Shown: positions 7,741 through 18,157, numbered from the stretch's first letter. The stretch: DNA of 64,000 bases from Pelomonas caseinilytica (GCF_021353235.1 NZ_JAJTWT010000010.1:62001-126000); one strand, 5' to 3'. A program made the numbers and translations. The notes: generated by a model not told the origin, from the letters alone.

Positions 7741-10569
7741 ATGTCCCGACCTTCCGCCTCCCTGGCCTGGCTGCTGGCCGCGTGGCTGCTGCTGGTGCTC
7801 GCCCTGCCCGCGCAGGCGGCCGGGCGCGAGCGCCTGTCCCTCGACGCCGGCTGGCTCTTCCATCGCGGCGAGGTGGCCATGCCGGCCGTCAAGGGCCATG
7901 GCATGAGCTACCAGAACGGCAAGGCCAACAATGGCTGGGGGGCCGCCGCCGCGGACTTCGACGATTCGGCCTGGCGCCGCCTCGACCTGCCCCACGACTG
8001 GGCCGTCGAGACCCCTTTCGACCGCAACGAGAACGTCTCCCAGGGCTACCGCACCCGCGGCATCGCCTGGTATCGCCGCTACCTGCAGTTGCCCCCGTCC
8101 GACCGCGGCCGCCACATCGAGCTGCAGTTCGATGCCATCGCCACGCACAGCACCGTGTGGGTCAACGGCGTCCTCGTCAACCGCAACTGGTCGGGCTACA
8201 ACGGCCGCAACATCGACATCACGCCCTTCGTGCGCTATGGCGACGACGTCAACACCATCGCCGTGCGCGTCGACGCCGACGCCCAGGAGGGCTGGTGGTA
8301 CGAGGGCGCGGGCATCTACCGCCACACCTGGCTGGTCAAGCGCGACGCCCTGCACATCGCCACCGACGGTCTGCACGCCAACCCGGTCAAGCAGGGCGCG
8401 CGCTGGAGCATCCCCGTGGAAGTGACGCTGCAGAGCAGCGACAAGGCCGCCCGCGAAGGCCTCGTCGAGGTGGCGCTCGTCGACCCGGCCGGCCGGGAAG
8501 TGGCCAAGGGCAGCGCGCGGGCCCGCGTCGCCGCCCTCGAATCAGCCATCGCCCGCGTCAAGCTCGACGTGCGCGAACCCAGGCTGTGGTCCCTGGCCCA
8601 GCCCAATGTCTATCGCGTGCAGGCCGTGCTGCGGGACGGCGCCCGCGAGATCGACCGCACCGAGGTGCAGACGGGTTTCCGCAGCATCCGGTTCGACGCC
8701 GACCGCGGCTTCTTCCTCAACGACGAGCCGGTCAAGATCCAGGGCGTCTGCATCCACCAGGACCATGCCGGCGTCGGCGTCGCCGTGCCCGAGTCCATCT
8801 GGGAGTTCCGCCTGCGCCGCCTGAAGGAGATGGGCACCAACGCCATCCGCTTCGCCCACAACGCGCCGGCAGCCGAGGTGCTGGACATGGCCGACCGCAT
8901 GGGCTTTCTCGTCATGGACGAGAACCGCCACTTCAACCCCTCGCCCGACACCCTGCAGCAGCTGACCTGGCAGGTGCGCCGCGACCGCAACCACCCCAGC
9001 GTCATCCTCTGGTCCATCTTCAACGAGGAGCCGCTGCAGAGCACCGAGTCGGGCTACGAGATGGCGCGGCGCATGGTGTCCGAGATCAGGAAGCTGGACG
9101 CCACGCGGCCGGTGACGGGGGCCATGCACGGCGGCCTCACCACCGACCTCAACGCCGCCGATGCCATCGACGTCGTCGGACTGAACTACCAGATCTGGAT
9201 CTACGACGACTATCACAAGAAGCACCCCAAGCGCCCGCTGACCAGCACCGAGGACACCTCCGCCTTCATGACGCGCGGCGAGTACGCCAGCGACAAGGAG
9301 CGCCAGGTGTTCGGCAGTTATGACGATGAGCCGTCCTCCTGGGGCAACACGCACCGCCAGGCCTGGAAGGCCATCGCCCAGCGCCCCTTCATCGCCGGCG
9401 GATTCGTCTGGACCGGCATCGACTACCGCGGCGAGCCCACGCCCTACCAGTGGCCGAGCGCCAGTTCCTTCTTCGGCGCGATGGACCTGGCCGGCTTCGC
9501 CAAGGGCGCCTTCTGGATCCACCAGGCCCAATGGGTCAAGGACAGGCCCGTCGTCAAGCTGCAGCCGCACTGGAACTGGCCGGGCCGCGAGGGCCGACCC
9601 ATCCACGTGATGGTCACCAGCAACGCCCAGCGCGTGCGCGTCCTGCTCAATGGCCGCGAAGTCGGCGAGCAGGCCGTCGACCCCTACGAGATGAACCACT
9701 TCCAGGTGCCTTACGCGCCCGGCCGCATCGAGGCGGTGGCGCTGCGCGACGGCCGCGAGGTGGCGCGCGACGTCGTCGAGACCAGCGGCCCGCCGGTGCG
9801 GCTGGTGCTGACGCCCGACCGCCCTGCCCTCGCCGGCGACGGGCTGGACGCCGTGCCGGTCACCGTCAGCGCCGTCGATGCCCAGGGGCGGCCCGTGCCG
9901 CTGGCGCAGGACAAGGTCGGCTTCGCCCTCGAAGGCCCCGGCGCCATCATTGGCGTCGGCAACGGCGACCCCAATTCCCACGAGGCCGACAAGGCCAGCG
10001 AACGCAGCCTGTTCAATGGCCTGGCCCAGGTCATCGTGCAAGCCCGCCGCGAGGGCCACGGCCGGCTCAAGCTGAGGGCCAGCGCCGAGGGCCTGCAGGC
10101 GGCCGAGGTCGAGCTGGCGGTGAACGCCGCCACCGCCCCGCCGCAGGTGCCCGTCGCCGAGCCGACCACGCCGTTGCTCAGCTGGCGCGTCTCGCCGGCT
10201 ACCGTGGGGCGGCCCGATCCCAACGTCGTGCTGGCCGAGAGCGACATGAACTCCTGGGGCTGGGACGAGCCGCCGATGCGCCGCGGCCCCGAGGCCGAGG
10301 CCTTCCGCCTCTACCGCAGCAACGTCAACGTGCGCGCCGACCGCAACGACGGCCGCGCCCAGCTGACCTTCGGCAGCATCGCCGGCAAGGCCGAAGTCTG
10401 GGTCGACGGCGCCAAGCTCGGCGAGAAGACCGACGCCGCGCCCGCCCCCTTCGCCGTCACCTTGCCCCGCGGCGTGTGGCGGCGCCAGGTCACCGTGCTC
10501 GTCCAGGCTGCTCCGGGCCAGCCCTCGGGCATCCTGGGCCGCGTCACGCTGGAGCGCGGCTCGCCATGA
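7741..10569 (+). CDS. GH2 family glycosidase, probable beta-galactosidase (long form)
   Basis: Exported retaining glycosidase, about 942 residues. A signal peptide (WLLAAWLLLVLALPAQA) is followed by the GH2 sugar-binding jelly roll (about 30-210), the immunoglobulin-like domain (about 215-320) and the TIM barrel, with acid/base Glu429 in FNEEP and nucleophile Glu504 in TSTEDTSAF. A long C-terminal part with DUF4982-like and further beta domains follows. Such GH2 enzymes remove terminal beta-linked galactose. The start at 7741 is preferred because it gives a clean signal peptide; 7714 is an alternative. The stop overlaps the next GH2 start as ATGA. No operator dyad was seen directly upstream. 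Beta-galactosidase is the best guess; beta-glucuronidase or related activities are possible. Confidence 0.88.
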   Translation: MSRPSASLAWLLAAWLLLVLALPAQAAGRERLSLDAGWLFHRGEVAMPAVKGHGMSYQNGKANNGWGAAAADFDDSAWRRLDLPHDWAVETPFDRNENVSQGYRTRGIAWYRRYLQLPPSDRGRHIELQFDAIATHSTVWVNGVLVNRNWSGYNGRNIDITPFVRYGDDVNTIAVRVDADAQEGWWYEGAGIYRHTWLVKRDALHIATDGLHANPVKQGARWSIPVEVTLQSSDKAAREGLVEVALVDPAGREVAKGSARARVAALESAIARVKLDVREPRLWSLAQPNVYRVQAVLRDGAREIDRTEVQTGFRSIRFDADRGFFLNDEPVKIQGVCIHQDHAGVGVAVPESIWEFRLRRLKEMGTNAIRFAHNAPAAEVLDMADRMGFLVMDENRHFNPSPDTLQQLTWQVRRDRNHPSVILWSIFNEEPLQSTESGYEMARRMVSEIRKLDATRPVTGAMHGGLTTDLNAADAIDVVGLNYQIWIYDDYHKKHPKRPLTSTEDTSAFMTRGEYASDKERQVFGSYDDEPSSWGNTHRQAWKAIAQRPFIAGGFVWTGIDYRGEPTPYQWPSASSFFGAMDLAGFAKGAFWIHQAQWVKDRPVVKLQPHWNWPGREGRPIHVMVTSNAQRVRVLLNGREVGEQAVDPYEMNHFQVPYAPGRIEAVALRDGREVARDVVETSGPPVRLVLTPDRPALAGDGLDAVPVTVSAVDAQGRPVPLAQDKVGFALEGPGAIIGVGNGDPNSHEADKASERSLFNGLAQVIVQARREGHGRLKLRASAEGLQAAEVELAVNAATAPPQVPVAEPTTPLLSWRVSPATVGRPDPNVVLAESDMNSWGWDEPPMRRGPEAEAFRLYRSNVNVRADRNDGRAQLTFGSIAGKAEVWVDGAKLGEKTDAAPAPFAVTLPRGVWRRQVTVLVQAAPGQPSGILGRVTLERGSP

Positions 10570-12617
10570 AGACGGCGGCGCGCCTGCTGGGATTGCTGCT
10601 GGGCCTGCTGCTGGCGCTGCAGGCCGAGGCGGCACGCCGCGTCGCGCCGCTGGACGACGCCTGGCGCTTCCAGCGGGCCGACGTGGCCGGCGCCCAGGCG
10701 CCGGGCTTCGACGATGCCGGCTGGTCCCTCGTCACCCTGCCGCACACCTACAACGCCGTCGACGGCGAGACCGGCGGCACGCCCTACCGCGGGCCAGCCT
10801 GGTACCGCCGCACGCTGGACGTCGAGGCCGTCGCGGGCCGGCGCCGCTTCCTCGAGTTCGACGCCGCGACGCTGGCTGCCGACGTCTGGGTCAATGGCCG
10901 CCTGGCCGGCCGCCACGAAGGCGGCTATGCGCGCTTTCGCATGGACATCACGGCGCTGCTGCGGCCCGGGCCCAACGTGCTGGCCGTGCGCGTGGACAAC
11001 GGCAAGCTGCCGCAGGTGGCGCCGCTCGGCGGCGACTTCACCGTCTTCGGCGGCCTGATCCGGCCGGTGCGCCTGATCGAGACCCCCACCGCCCACATCG
11101 AGCTGCTCGACCACGGCGGCCCGGGCCTGAGCTTCGACATCGACGAGCTGGACGCCGCCCATGCACGCCTGCAGCTGCAGGTGCAACTGCGCAACGACGG
11201 CCCCCGTCCCGTCGAGCGGCGCCTGCGCCTGACCTTGCGCGACGCCCAGGGCCACCGCGTGGCGGAGCAGGTCCAGCGCCTGCACCTGCCCGCGGGCGGT
11301 ACCGCGGCGCGCGCCCGGCTGGAAGTCGTGGCACCCCACCTGTGGCAAGGCGTCAAGGACCCCTATCTTTACCGGCTGAGCGCCGAGCTGCTGGAGGGCT
11401 CCGAGGTGGCCGATGCCGTGCAGCTGCCCGTCGGCCTGCGCCGCTTCGGCGTCGATCCGCAGCGCGGCTTCCTGCTCAACGGTGAGCCCTACCCTCTCTA
11501 CGGCGTCAACTATTTCCATGCCGGCCGCCCCGGCCGCGGCGTGGCCGTCGGCCCGGCCGAGATCGACGAGGACCTGCGCATCCTGATGGACCTCGGCCTG
11601 ACGGGCCTGCGCCTGGTGCACTACCAGCATCCGGCCTACACCTACGACCGCGCGGACGAACTCGGCCTGGTGCTGTGGACCGAGATCCCGCTGAACTCGG
11701 CCATGGACGAGAGCGAAGCCTTCCGCGACAACCTGCACGGCCAGCTGCGCGAGCTGGTGCGCCAGAACCGCCACCACGCCTCCGTGGCCGTCTGGGGCGT
11801 GGGCAACGAGGTCTACCGCAGCGACGAAGCCATCCGCGCCCTGCTGGCCGACCTGCATGCCCTGGCCAAGCAGGAAGACTCCTCCCGCCTGACCACCTAC
11901 GCCCATTGCTGCGCGCCCGACGACCACCCCATGGCCCTGGCTACGGACCTGGCCTCCTACAACCGCTACTGGGGCTGGTACGACGGCCAGTTCGGCGACA
12001 TCGGCCCCTGGGCCGACAAGCTGCATGCCAAGCTGCCGTCCAAGCCCATCGGCCTGGGTGAATACGGCGCCGGCGCCAGCGCCGTGCAGCAGGAGGACCC
12101 GCCGCGCCGACCCGAGCCGGGCGGCCGCTGGCACCCCGAGCAATACCAGGCGCTTTTCCACGAAGCCTATGCCGCCCAGTTGGAGAAACGCCCCTACCTG
12201 TGGGGCCGCTTCATCTGGCTGGGCTTCGACCATGCCGCCGCCAACCGCCACGAGGGCGACACCACCGGCCGCAACGACAAGGGCCTGGTGACCTACGACC
12301 GGCGCTCGCTCAAGGAGGCCTATCACCTGATGCGCGCCTGGTGGCAGAGCCGGCCCGTGCTGCACATCGCCAGTCCCCGCCTGTCCACGCGGCCCGCCGG
12401 CCCGGTGACCGTCAAGGCCTACAGCAACGCCGCCAAGGCCACGCTGCGGCTCAATGGCCGGGTCGTCGGCACCGTCGACGTCGTCGACCGCGTGGCGGTG
12501 TGGCCGGCCGTCGAGCTCACGCCCGGTCCCGCGACGCTGGAGGTCAGCGACGACCGCGGCAGCCGCGAACGTGTCGACTGGCAGGTCGAAGGCCGCGGCC
12601 CCGAGTCCTCGCGCTGA
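10566..12617 (+). CDS. GH2 family glycosidase (short form)
   Basis: Second exported GH2 enzyme, 683 residues, translationally coupled to the first (ATGA overlap). After a signal peptide (LLGLLLGLLLALQAEA) it has the three canonical GH2 domains: jelly roll with WYRRTLDV, immunoglobulin-like domain, and TIM barrel with acid/base Glu415 in WGVGNEVY and nucleophile Glu499 in GLGEYGAG. A C-terminal beta domain (about 600-680) ends the protein. It lacks the long C-terminal extension of its neighbour, and sequence similarity between the two is limited to family motifs, so they probably differ in substrate (beta-galactosidase or beta-glucuronidase type). Active-site residues look intact. Confidence 0.87.
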   Translation: MKTAARLLGLLLGLLLALQAEAARRVAPLDDAWRFQRADVAGAQAPGFDDAGWSLVTLPHTYNAVDGETGGTPYRGPAWYRRTLDVEAVAGRRRFLEFDAATLAADVWVNGRLAGRHEGGYARFRMDITALLRPGPNVLAVRVDNGKLPQVAPLGGDFTVFGGLIRPVRLIETPTAHIELLDHGGPGLSFDIDELDAAHARLQLQVQLRNDGPRPVERRLRLTLRDAQGHRVAEQVQRLHLPAGGTAARARLEVVAPHLWQGVKDPYLYRLSAELLEGSEVADAVQLPVGLRRFGVDPQRGFLLNGEPYPLYGVNYFHAGRPGRGVAVGPAEIDEDLRILMDLGLTGLRLVHYQHPAYTYDRADELGLVLWTEIPLNSAMDESEAFRDNLHGQLRELVRQNRHHASVAVWGVGNEVYRSDEAIRALLADLHALAKQEDSSRLTTYAHCCAPDDHPMALATDLASYNRYWGWYDGQFGDIGPWADKLHAKLPSKPIGLGEYGAGASAVQQEDPPRRPEPGGRWHPEQYQALFHEAYAAQLEKRPYLWGRFIWLGFDHAAANRHEGDTTGRNDKGLVTYDRRSLKEAYHLMRAWWQSRPVLHIASPRLSTRPAGPVTVKAYSNAAKATLRLNGRVVGTVDVVDRVAVWPAVELTPGPATLEVSDDRGSRERVDWQVEGRGPESSR

Positions 12618-12653
12618 AACTCCGATCACCATGCCGCGTCCGCCGACGAAAGA

Positions 12654-13580
12654 ATGACCATGCCTCCCCGTATCGCCCGAGCCCTGTTCGCCCTGGGCCT
12701 GACGGCCGCCCTCGCGGCGCAGGCCCAGGGCGCCGAGCCGCCCGGCCAGGCCGAGGCCCGCGCCAACTTCAACCGCAAGGTGGTCCTGGCGGCCGACGAT
12801 GTCCGCGTCTTCGACAAGCCCCCGGCTGGCTTCGCCGACGCCGCCGCGGGCATCGCGCAAGGCCAGGTCGCCGAGTTCGGCTACGACTCGGCCGTCACGC
12901 ACACGCGCCGCACCGCCCTGGTCTACCTGCCCCCCGGCTACTCGCCGCAGCGGCGCTATCCCGTGCTCTACCTGCTGCACGGCATCGGCGGCAACCAGCA
13001 CGAGTGGCGGGGCTACGTGCGCGCCATGGCCGTCCTGGACCGGCTGCTGGCCCAGGGCCAGGCCGAGCCCATGATCGTCGTCATGCCCAACGGCCGCGCC
13101 CGGGCCGACGACGCTCCGCCGCCCGCCGAGCAAACCTTCACGCCCGAGCACATCGCGGCCTTCGGCGCTTTCGAGGCCGACCTGCTGCAGTCGCTGGTGC
13201 CGGCCGTCGATGCGAGCTACCCCACCCTCGCCGATGCCGGGCATCGCGCCATCGCCGGCCTGTCCATGGGCGGCGGCCAGGCCTTGAACTTCGGCCTGGG
13301 CCATCCCGAGGCCTTCGCCTGGGTGGGCGGCTTCTCGTCGGCGCCCAACACGCGGCCAGCCCTGGAGCTGCTGCGCGACCCGGCAGCCGCGCGGCACAGT
13401 TTCAAGCTGGTCTACCTTTCCTGCGGCAACCGGGACGGCCTCATCAACGTGTCACAGTCCATGCACCGCGAATTGCGGGATCTCGGTGTGGCGCATGTCT
13501 GGAACGTGGACGAGTACGGCCATGACCGCGACAGCTGGGCCGAGAATGTTTACCACTTCGCCCGGCGGCTGTTCCGCTGA
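12654..13580 (+). CDS. Esterase D / CE1-like secreted esterase
   Basis: Exported alpha/beta hydrolase of the esterase D (PF00756) family, 308 residues, related to feruloyl and acetyl esterases. A signal peptide is followed by [23 protein letters not shown]. The catalytic triad can be read as Ser204 in GLSMGG, Asp261 in GNRDG and His290 in EYGHDRDSW. It lies in the GH2 operon, 36 bp after the second GH2 gene and 32 bp before the xylose importer. A role in removing ester decorations (acetyl or feruloyl) from hemicellulose is inferred from the family and context. Confidence 0.85.
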   Translation: MTMPPRIARALFALGLTAALAAQAQGAEPPGQAEARANFNRKVVLAADDVRVFDKPPAGFADAAAGIAQGQVAEFGYDSAVTHTRRTALVYLPPGYSPQRRYPVLYLLHGIGGNQHEWRGYVRAMAVLDRLLAQGQAEPMIVVMPNGRARADDAPPPAEQTFTPEHIAAFGAFEADLLQSLVPAVDASYPTLADAGHRAIAGLSMGGGQALNFGLGHPEAFAWVGGFSSAPNTRPALELLRDPAAARHSFKLVYLSCGNRDGLINVSQSMHRELRDLGVAHVWNVDEYGHDRDSWAENVYHFARRLFR

Positions 13581-13612
13581 GGCTTCACGACGACCCCCCA
13601 CGGAGACAACGC

Positions 13613-14674
13613 ATGCGTCGCACCACCTTTCTCGGGCTGAGCCTCCTGCTCGCACTCGCGCCCGCCACCGCCGCCCTCGCCCAGGGCAAGGGCACCATCG
13701 GCATCGCCATGCCGACCAAGAGCTCGCAGCGCTGGATCGCCGACGGCGAGAACATGGTCAAGGCCTTCAAGGCCCTGGGCTACAACACCGACCTGCAGTA
13801 CGCCGACGACGAGATCCCGGTGCAGCTGTCCCAAGTCGAGAACATGATCACCAAGGGCGTCAAGGCCCTCGTCATCGCCTCCATCGATGGCAGCACGCTG
13901 TCCAGCACGCTGAAGAAGGCCGCCGAGAAGGGCGTCAAGGTCGTCGCCTACGACCGCCTGATCCGCGGTTCCGCGAACGTCGACTACTACGCCACCTTCG
14001 ACAACTTCCAGGTCGGCGTGCTGCAGGCCAACTCCATCGTCGACAAGCTCGGGCTCAAGCAGGGCAAGGGCCCCTTCAACCTCGAGGTCTTCGCCGGCTC
14101 GCCGGACGACAACAACGCCGCCTTCTTCTACGACGGCGCCATGAGCGTGCTCAAGCCCTACCTGGACAGCGGCAAGCTGGTGGTGCGCAGCAAGCAGCTC
14201 GGCGCCATGAAGGTGGGCATCCTGCGCTGGGACGGCGCCACGGCCCAGGCGCGCATGGACAACCTGATGTCGGCGTTCTACGGCAAGGAGAAGCTGCACG
14301 CCGTGCTGTCGCCGGCCGACATCCTGTCCATCGGCATCATCTCGTCGCTCAAGGGCGTCGGCTACGGCACGCCCAGCCAGCCCATGCCCGTCATCACCGG
14401 CCAGGACGCCGACCTGCCGTCGGTCAAGGCCATCCTGCGCGGCGACCAGACCTCCACCGTCTTCAAGGACACCCGCCAACTCGCCAAGGTCACGGCCGAC
14501 ATGGTGGACGCCGCCGTCTCCGGCCGCAGCCCCCAAGTCAACGACACCAAGACCTACAACAACGGCGTCAAGGTGGTGCCGTCCTACCTGCTCAAGCCCG
14601 TGGCCGTGGACGCCTCCAACCTGAAGGCCGTGCTGGTCGACAGCGGCTACTACAAGGAAAGCCAACTGAAGTGA
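13613..14674 (+). CDS. xylF: D-xylose-type periplasmic binding protein
   Basis: Sugar-binding protein of an ABC importer, 353 residues with a cleavable signal peptide ([17 protein letters not shown]). The periplasmic-binding-protein type I fold begins [19 protein letters not shown] and contains [23 protein letters not shown] and [13 protein letters not shown], the pattern of XylF. The ATG follows GGAGACAACGC. Its stop overlaps the ATP-binding gene start as TGATG. It imports D-xylose, the sugar released from xyloglucan by the alpha-xylosidase encoded at the other end of the locus. Xylose isomerase and xylulokinase are not in the window. Confidence 0.92.
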   Translation: MRRTTFLGLSLLLALAPATAALAQGKGTIGIAMPTKSSQRWIADGENMVKAFKALGYNTDLQYADDEIPVQLSQVENMITKGVKALVIASIDGSTLSSTLKKAAEKGVKVVAYDRLIRGSANVDYYATFDNFQVGVLQANSIVDKLGLKQGKGPFNLEVFAGSPDDNNAAFFYDGAMSVLKPYLDSGKLVVRSKQLGAMKVGILRWDGATAQARMDNLMSAFYGKEKLHAVLSPADILSIGIISSLKGVGYGTPSQPMPVITGQDADLPSVKAILRGDQTSTVFKDTRQLAKVTADMVDAAVSGRSPQVNDTKTYNNGVKVVPSYLLKPVAVDASNLKAVLVDSGYYKESQLK

Positions 14675-16215
14675 TGCAGGCCACGGTGCAGCCGGGCGCG
14701 CTGCTGGAGATGCGCGCCATCGGCAAGAAATTCCACGGCGTGGTGGCGCTGCGCCAGGTCGACCTCGCGGTGCGGCATGGCGAGATCCATGCCGTCATCG
14801 GCGAGAACGGCGCCGGCAAGTCGACGCTGATGAAGGTGCTGTCGGGCGTCTATCCCCACCCCGAGTACGAGGGCGAGATCTGGTTCGATGGCGAGCTGCA
14901 GCGCTTCGCCGGCATCCGCGACAGCGAGGCGCGCGGCATCGTCATCATCCACCAGGAGCTGGCGCTGATCCCGCAGCTGTCCATCGCCGAGAACCTCTTC
15001 CTCGGCCATGAGCTGGCCCGCCACGGCGTCATCGACTGGGAGCGCACGCATGCCCGGGCCGTCGACCTGCTGCGGCAGGTCGGCCTGGAGGAGTCGCCCA
15101 ACGTGCTGGTCGGCGACATCGGCGTCGGCAAGCAGCAGCTGGTCGAGATCGCCAAGGCCCTGGCCAAGGACGTGCGCCTGCTCATCCTCGACGAGCCGAC
15201 CGCCAGCCTCAACGAGGACGACAGCGCCGCGTTGCTGGAGCTGCTCAAGAAGCTGCGCAGCCGCGGCGTGGCCTGCGTGCTGATCTCGCACAAGCTCAAC
15301 GAGATCGCTGCCGTGGCCGACGCCATCACGGTGCTGCGCGATGGTTCGACCATCGCGACGATGGACTGCCGCGAGGCACCGCCGGCCGAGGCCGAGATCG
15401 TGCGCGCCATGGTGGGCCGCGAGATGCAGGACCGCTATCCGCGCCGCCAGCCCAATCCGGGCGAAGTGCTCTTCGAGCTCAAGGACTGGTGGGTGGAACA
15501 CCCGCTGCACGTCGGCCGCGAGGCAGTCAAGGGCGTGAGCCTGAACGTGCGCCGCGGCGAGATCGTCGGCATCGCCGGCCTGATGGGCGCCGGGCGCACG
15601 GAGCTGGCGATGAGCCTCTTCGGCCGCTCCTGGGGGCGGCGCATCCGCGGCTCAGCCTGGATGCGCGGCCGGCAGGTGGACGTGTCGACCGTCAGGCGCG
15701 CCATCCAGGCCGGCCTGGCCTACGTCACCGAGGACCGCAAGGGCCTGGGGCTGGTGCTGCCGGACAGCATCGCCCGCAACACCTCCCTGAGCCGTCTGGA
15801 GGGCGTTTCGCGCCTGGGCCTCATCGACGACGCCCGCGAGCATGCCGTGGCCGACGATTTCCGCCGCCGCCTGGCCACGCGCTGCGCCAGCGTCGAGCAG
15901 CCGGTGGGCGACCTCTCCGGCGGCAACCAGCAGAAGGTGGTGCTGGCCAAGTGGCTGTTCACCGACCCGGAGCTGCTCATCCTCGACGAACCTACGCGCG
16001 GCATCGACGTCGGCGCCAAGTTCGAGATCTACAGCCTGATCGCCGAGCTGGCTGCCCAGGGCCGGGCCATCCTGATGATCTCCTCCGAACTGCCGGAACT
16101 GCTCGGCATGTGCGACCGCCTCTACCTGATGAACGAGGGCGAATTCGTCGGCGAGATGCCGGCCGCCGGCGCGACCCAGGAAACCGTCATGCACGCCCTC
16201 TTGGGCACCCACTGA
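14674..16215 (+). CDS. xylG: Xylose-type ABC importer, ATP-binding protein
   Basis: Double ATPase of the carbohydrate importer (CUT2) family, 513 residues. The N-terminal half has Walker A GENGAGKST, a Q-loop in HQELALIP and Walker B LLILDEPTAS. The C-terminal half has a degenerate Walker A (GLMGAGRTE), the signature LSGGNQQKV and LLILDEPTRGIDVG. This asymmetry is normal for XylG/RbsA. The ATG shares one base with the xylF stop, indicating coupled translation. It couples ATP hydrolysis to transport through XylH. Confidence 0.94.
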   Translation: MQATVQPGALLEMRAIGKKFHGVVALRQVDLAVRHGEIHAVIGENGAGKSTLMKVLSGVYPHPEYEGEIWFDGELQRFAGIRDSEARGIVIIHQELALIPQLSIAENLFLGHELARHGVIDWERTHARAVDLLRQVGLEESPNVLVGDIGVGKQQLVEIAKALAKDVRLLILDEPTASLNEDDSAALLELLKKLRSRGVACVLISHKLNEIAAVADAITVLRDGSTIATMDCREAPPAEAEIVRAMVGREMQDRYPRRQPNPGEVLFELKDWWVEHPLHVGREAVKGVSLNVRRGEIVGIAGLMGAGRTELAMSLFGRSWGRRIRGSAWMRGRQVDVSTVRRAIQAGLAYVTEDRKGLGLVLPDSIARNTSLSRLEGVSRLGLIDDAREHAVADDFRRRLATRCASVEQPVGDLSGGNQQKVVLAKWLFTDPELLILDEPTRGIDVGAKFEIYSLIAELAAQGRAILMISSELPELLGMCDRLYLMNEGEFVGEMPAAGATQETVMHALLGTH

Positions 16216-16223
16216 AACCTCCC

Positions 16224-17387
16224 ATGCTTCCCTCTTCGCTCCGCCGCTTCCTGGCCTCGCACCTGCGCGACTACGGCATGCTGCTGTCCCTGGTCGCCAT
16301 CATGGGCTTCTTCCAGGTGCTGACCGACGGCACCCTGCTGCAGCCGCTGAACCTCACCAACATCTTCCTGCAGAACAGCTACATCGTCGTGATGGCGCTG
16401 GGCATGCTGCTCGTCATCGTGGCCGGCCACATCGACCTGTCGGTCGGCTCGGTCTGCGGCTTCGTCGGTGCCCTGGCCGCCGTGCTGATGGTGAACATGG
16501 AGTGGCCGGTCCTGCCCACCATCGCCGCCTGCCTGGTGGCGGGCGCCGTCATCGGCGCCGTGCAGGGCGCCTTCGTCGCCTGGCTCAAGATCCCCTCCTT
16601 CATCGTCACGCTGGCCGGGATGCTGGTCTTCAAGGGCCTGGCCCTGGCCCTGCTCGGCGGGCAGTCCATCGGCCCCTTCCCCGACAGCTTCCAGGTGCTG
16701 GCCAGCGGCTTCCTGCCCGAGCCGGGCGGCGCCGAGGGGCATCCGGCCTCTCTGGCCTTGGGCCTGGGCCTCGTCGTCCTGCTGGCGCTGCGCGAGCTGC
16801 TGGCGCGCCGCAAGGCCGCCGCCCTGGGTGCCGCGGCCGAGCCGCTGTTCCTGTTCCTGCTGCGCCTGGCGGCCCAGAGCGCCGCCCTGGCAGCCCTCGC
16901 CTGGCTGATGGCTTCCTACAAGGGCCTGCCCAACGTGCTGCTGCTGATGGCGGTGCTGATCGGCCTGTTCGTCTTCGTCACGCGGCGCACGACGCTGGGC
17001 CGGCGCGTCTACGCCCTGGGTGGCAACGAGCGGGCCGCGCGCCTGTCGGGCATCCCGACGGAGCGGCTGACCCTGCTGTGCTTCGTCAACATGGGCGTCA
17101 TGGCCGCCCTGGCCGGCCTGGTGTTCGCCGCGCGCCTGAACACGGCCACGCCCAAGGCCGGCCTGGGCTTCGAGCTCGACGTCATCGCCGCCTGCTTCAT
17201 CGGCGGCGCCTCGGCCTCGGGCGGCGTGGGCAAGGTGACGGGGGCCGTCATCGGCGCCTTCGTCATGGGCGTCATGAACAACGGCATGTCCATCCTCGGC
17301 ATCGGCATCGAGTGGCAGCAGGTCATCAAGGGCGTGGTGCTGCTGGCTGCCGTGGTCTTCGACGTCTACAACCGACGCAAGGGCTGA
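16224..17387 (+). CDS. xylH: Xylose-type ABC importer, permease
   Basis: Inner-membrane permease of the CUT2 family, 387 residues with about ten hydrophobic segments. It shows the family signature GHIDLSVGSVCGFVGA, FIVTLAGMLVFKGL, LGGNERAARLSGI and the terminal GVVLLAAVVFDVY. The central charged loop with ELLARRKAAALGAAAEP is typical of the longer XylH branch. It starts 8 bp after xylG and completes a classic xylFGH operon. Confidence 0.93.
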   Translation: MLPSSLRRFLASHLRDYGMLLSLVAIMGFFQVLTDGTLLQPLNLTNIFLQNSYIVVMALGMLLVIVAGHIDLSVGSVCGFVGALAAVLMVNMEWPVLPTIAACLVAGAVIGAVQGAFVAWLKIPSFIVTLAGMLVFKGLALALLGGQSIGPFPDSFQVLASGFLPEPGGAEGHPASLALGLGLVVLLALRELLARRKAAALGAAAEPLFLFLLRLAAQSAALAALAWLMASYKGLPNVLLLMAVLIGLFVFVTRRTTLGRRVYALGGNERAARLSGIPTERLTLLCFVNMGVMAALAGLVFAARLNTATPKAGLGFELDVIAACFIGGASASGGVGKVTGAVIGAFVMGVMNNGMSILGIGIEWQQVIKGVVLLAAVVFDVYNRRKG

Positions 17388-17400
17388 AGCGCGCCGCGCC

Positions 17401-18135
17401 ATGACGTCCGGCCGCGGCTCGGTCCTGCTGCTGGCGGCGTTCGCTTTCTGCGGCAGCGTGCATGCCGCCGAGGGGCCGCCGGCGCTGCGCATCGTCGCGC
17501 CCACCAACCAGTCGATGCCGGTGCTGCGCATGGCGGGCGCCCTGCCGGCGGAAGGCCTGATCAAGGACGTCGGGGAGGTCCTGGCCGAGCGCCTGGGCCT
17601 CGGGGCCGTGTTCGTTCCGCTGCCCAGCAAGCGGGCCGGACCGGCGCTGGCCACGGGAACGGCCGACCTCATCTGCTACGTCAAGCCGGGCTGGCTGGAG
17701 GACGGGTTGCTGTGGACCCGCGCCTTCCTGCCGGGCGCGGGCATCATCGCCGCGCATCCGTCGGCGCCGCCCGTGGTGGCGCTGCATGCGCTGCGCGACG
17801 AGCCGCTGGGCACCGTGCTGGGCTATCGCTACCCCGTGCTGGACCAGGCCTTCATGCGGGCGCCGCGGCGCGAGGACGTGCCGGATGCCGTCACCAACCT
17901 GCGGCGACTGGCCGCGGGCCGCGTCCGCTATGCAGTCACCGACCGCGCCGCCCTCGCCTTCTTCCTGAGGGACCACCCCGCCTCCGGCCTGCGCGAGGCC
18001 ATCGAGGTGGAGCGTTACGAGCTGGGCTGCGCCCTGTCTCCCGGCAAGGCGGCCCTGCTTGAGCCGCTGAACCACGCCATCGACCGGATGCGGGTCGATG
18101 GCAGCTTGCAGGCGCTGCTCGACCGCTACCGCTGA
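17401..18135 (+). CDS. Small periplasmic solute-binding-like protein (SBP family 3)
   Basis: Secreted protein of 244 residues with a signal peptide (VLLLAAFAFCGSVHA) and the general layout of amino-acid-type periplasmic binding proteins: RIVAPTNQSMPVLRM, a GLIKDVGEVLAERLG segment, GTADLICYVKPGW and a C-terminal LNHAIDRMRVDGSLQALLDRY that is diagnostic for the SBP_bac_3 fold. It begins 13 bp after xylH, so it is probably cotranscribed with the xylose importer, yet no cognate permease or ATPase lies nearby. It may act as an orphan binding or sensor protein. Ligand unknown. Confidence 0.75.
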   Translation: MTSGRGSVLLLAAFAFCGSVHAAEGPPALRIVAPTNQSMPVLRMAGALPAEGLIKDVGEVLAERLGLGAVFVPLPSKRAGPALATGTADLICYVKPGWLEDGLLWTRAFLPGAGIIAAHPSAPPVVALHALRDEPLGTVLGYRYPVLDQAFMRAPRREDVPDAVTNLRRLAAGRVRYAVTDRAALAFFLRDHPASGLREAIEVERYELGCALSPGKAALLEPLNHAIDRMRVDGSLQALLDRYR

Positions 18136-18157
18136 GCCAGCGGCAGCGGTGGCAACC

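Noticed and set aside
8542-13397. Long minus-strand open frames opposite the GH2 genes
   Set aside because: No recognisable motif; composition typical of antisense frames. The plus-strand frames carry signal peptides and catalytic residues.
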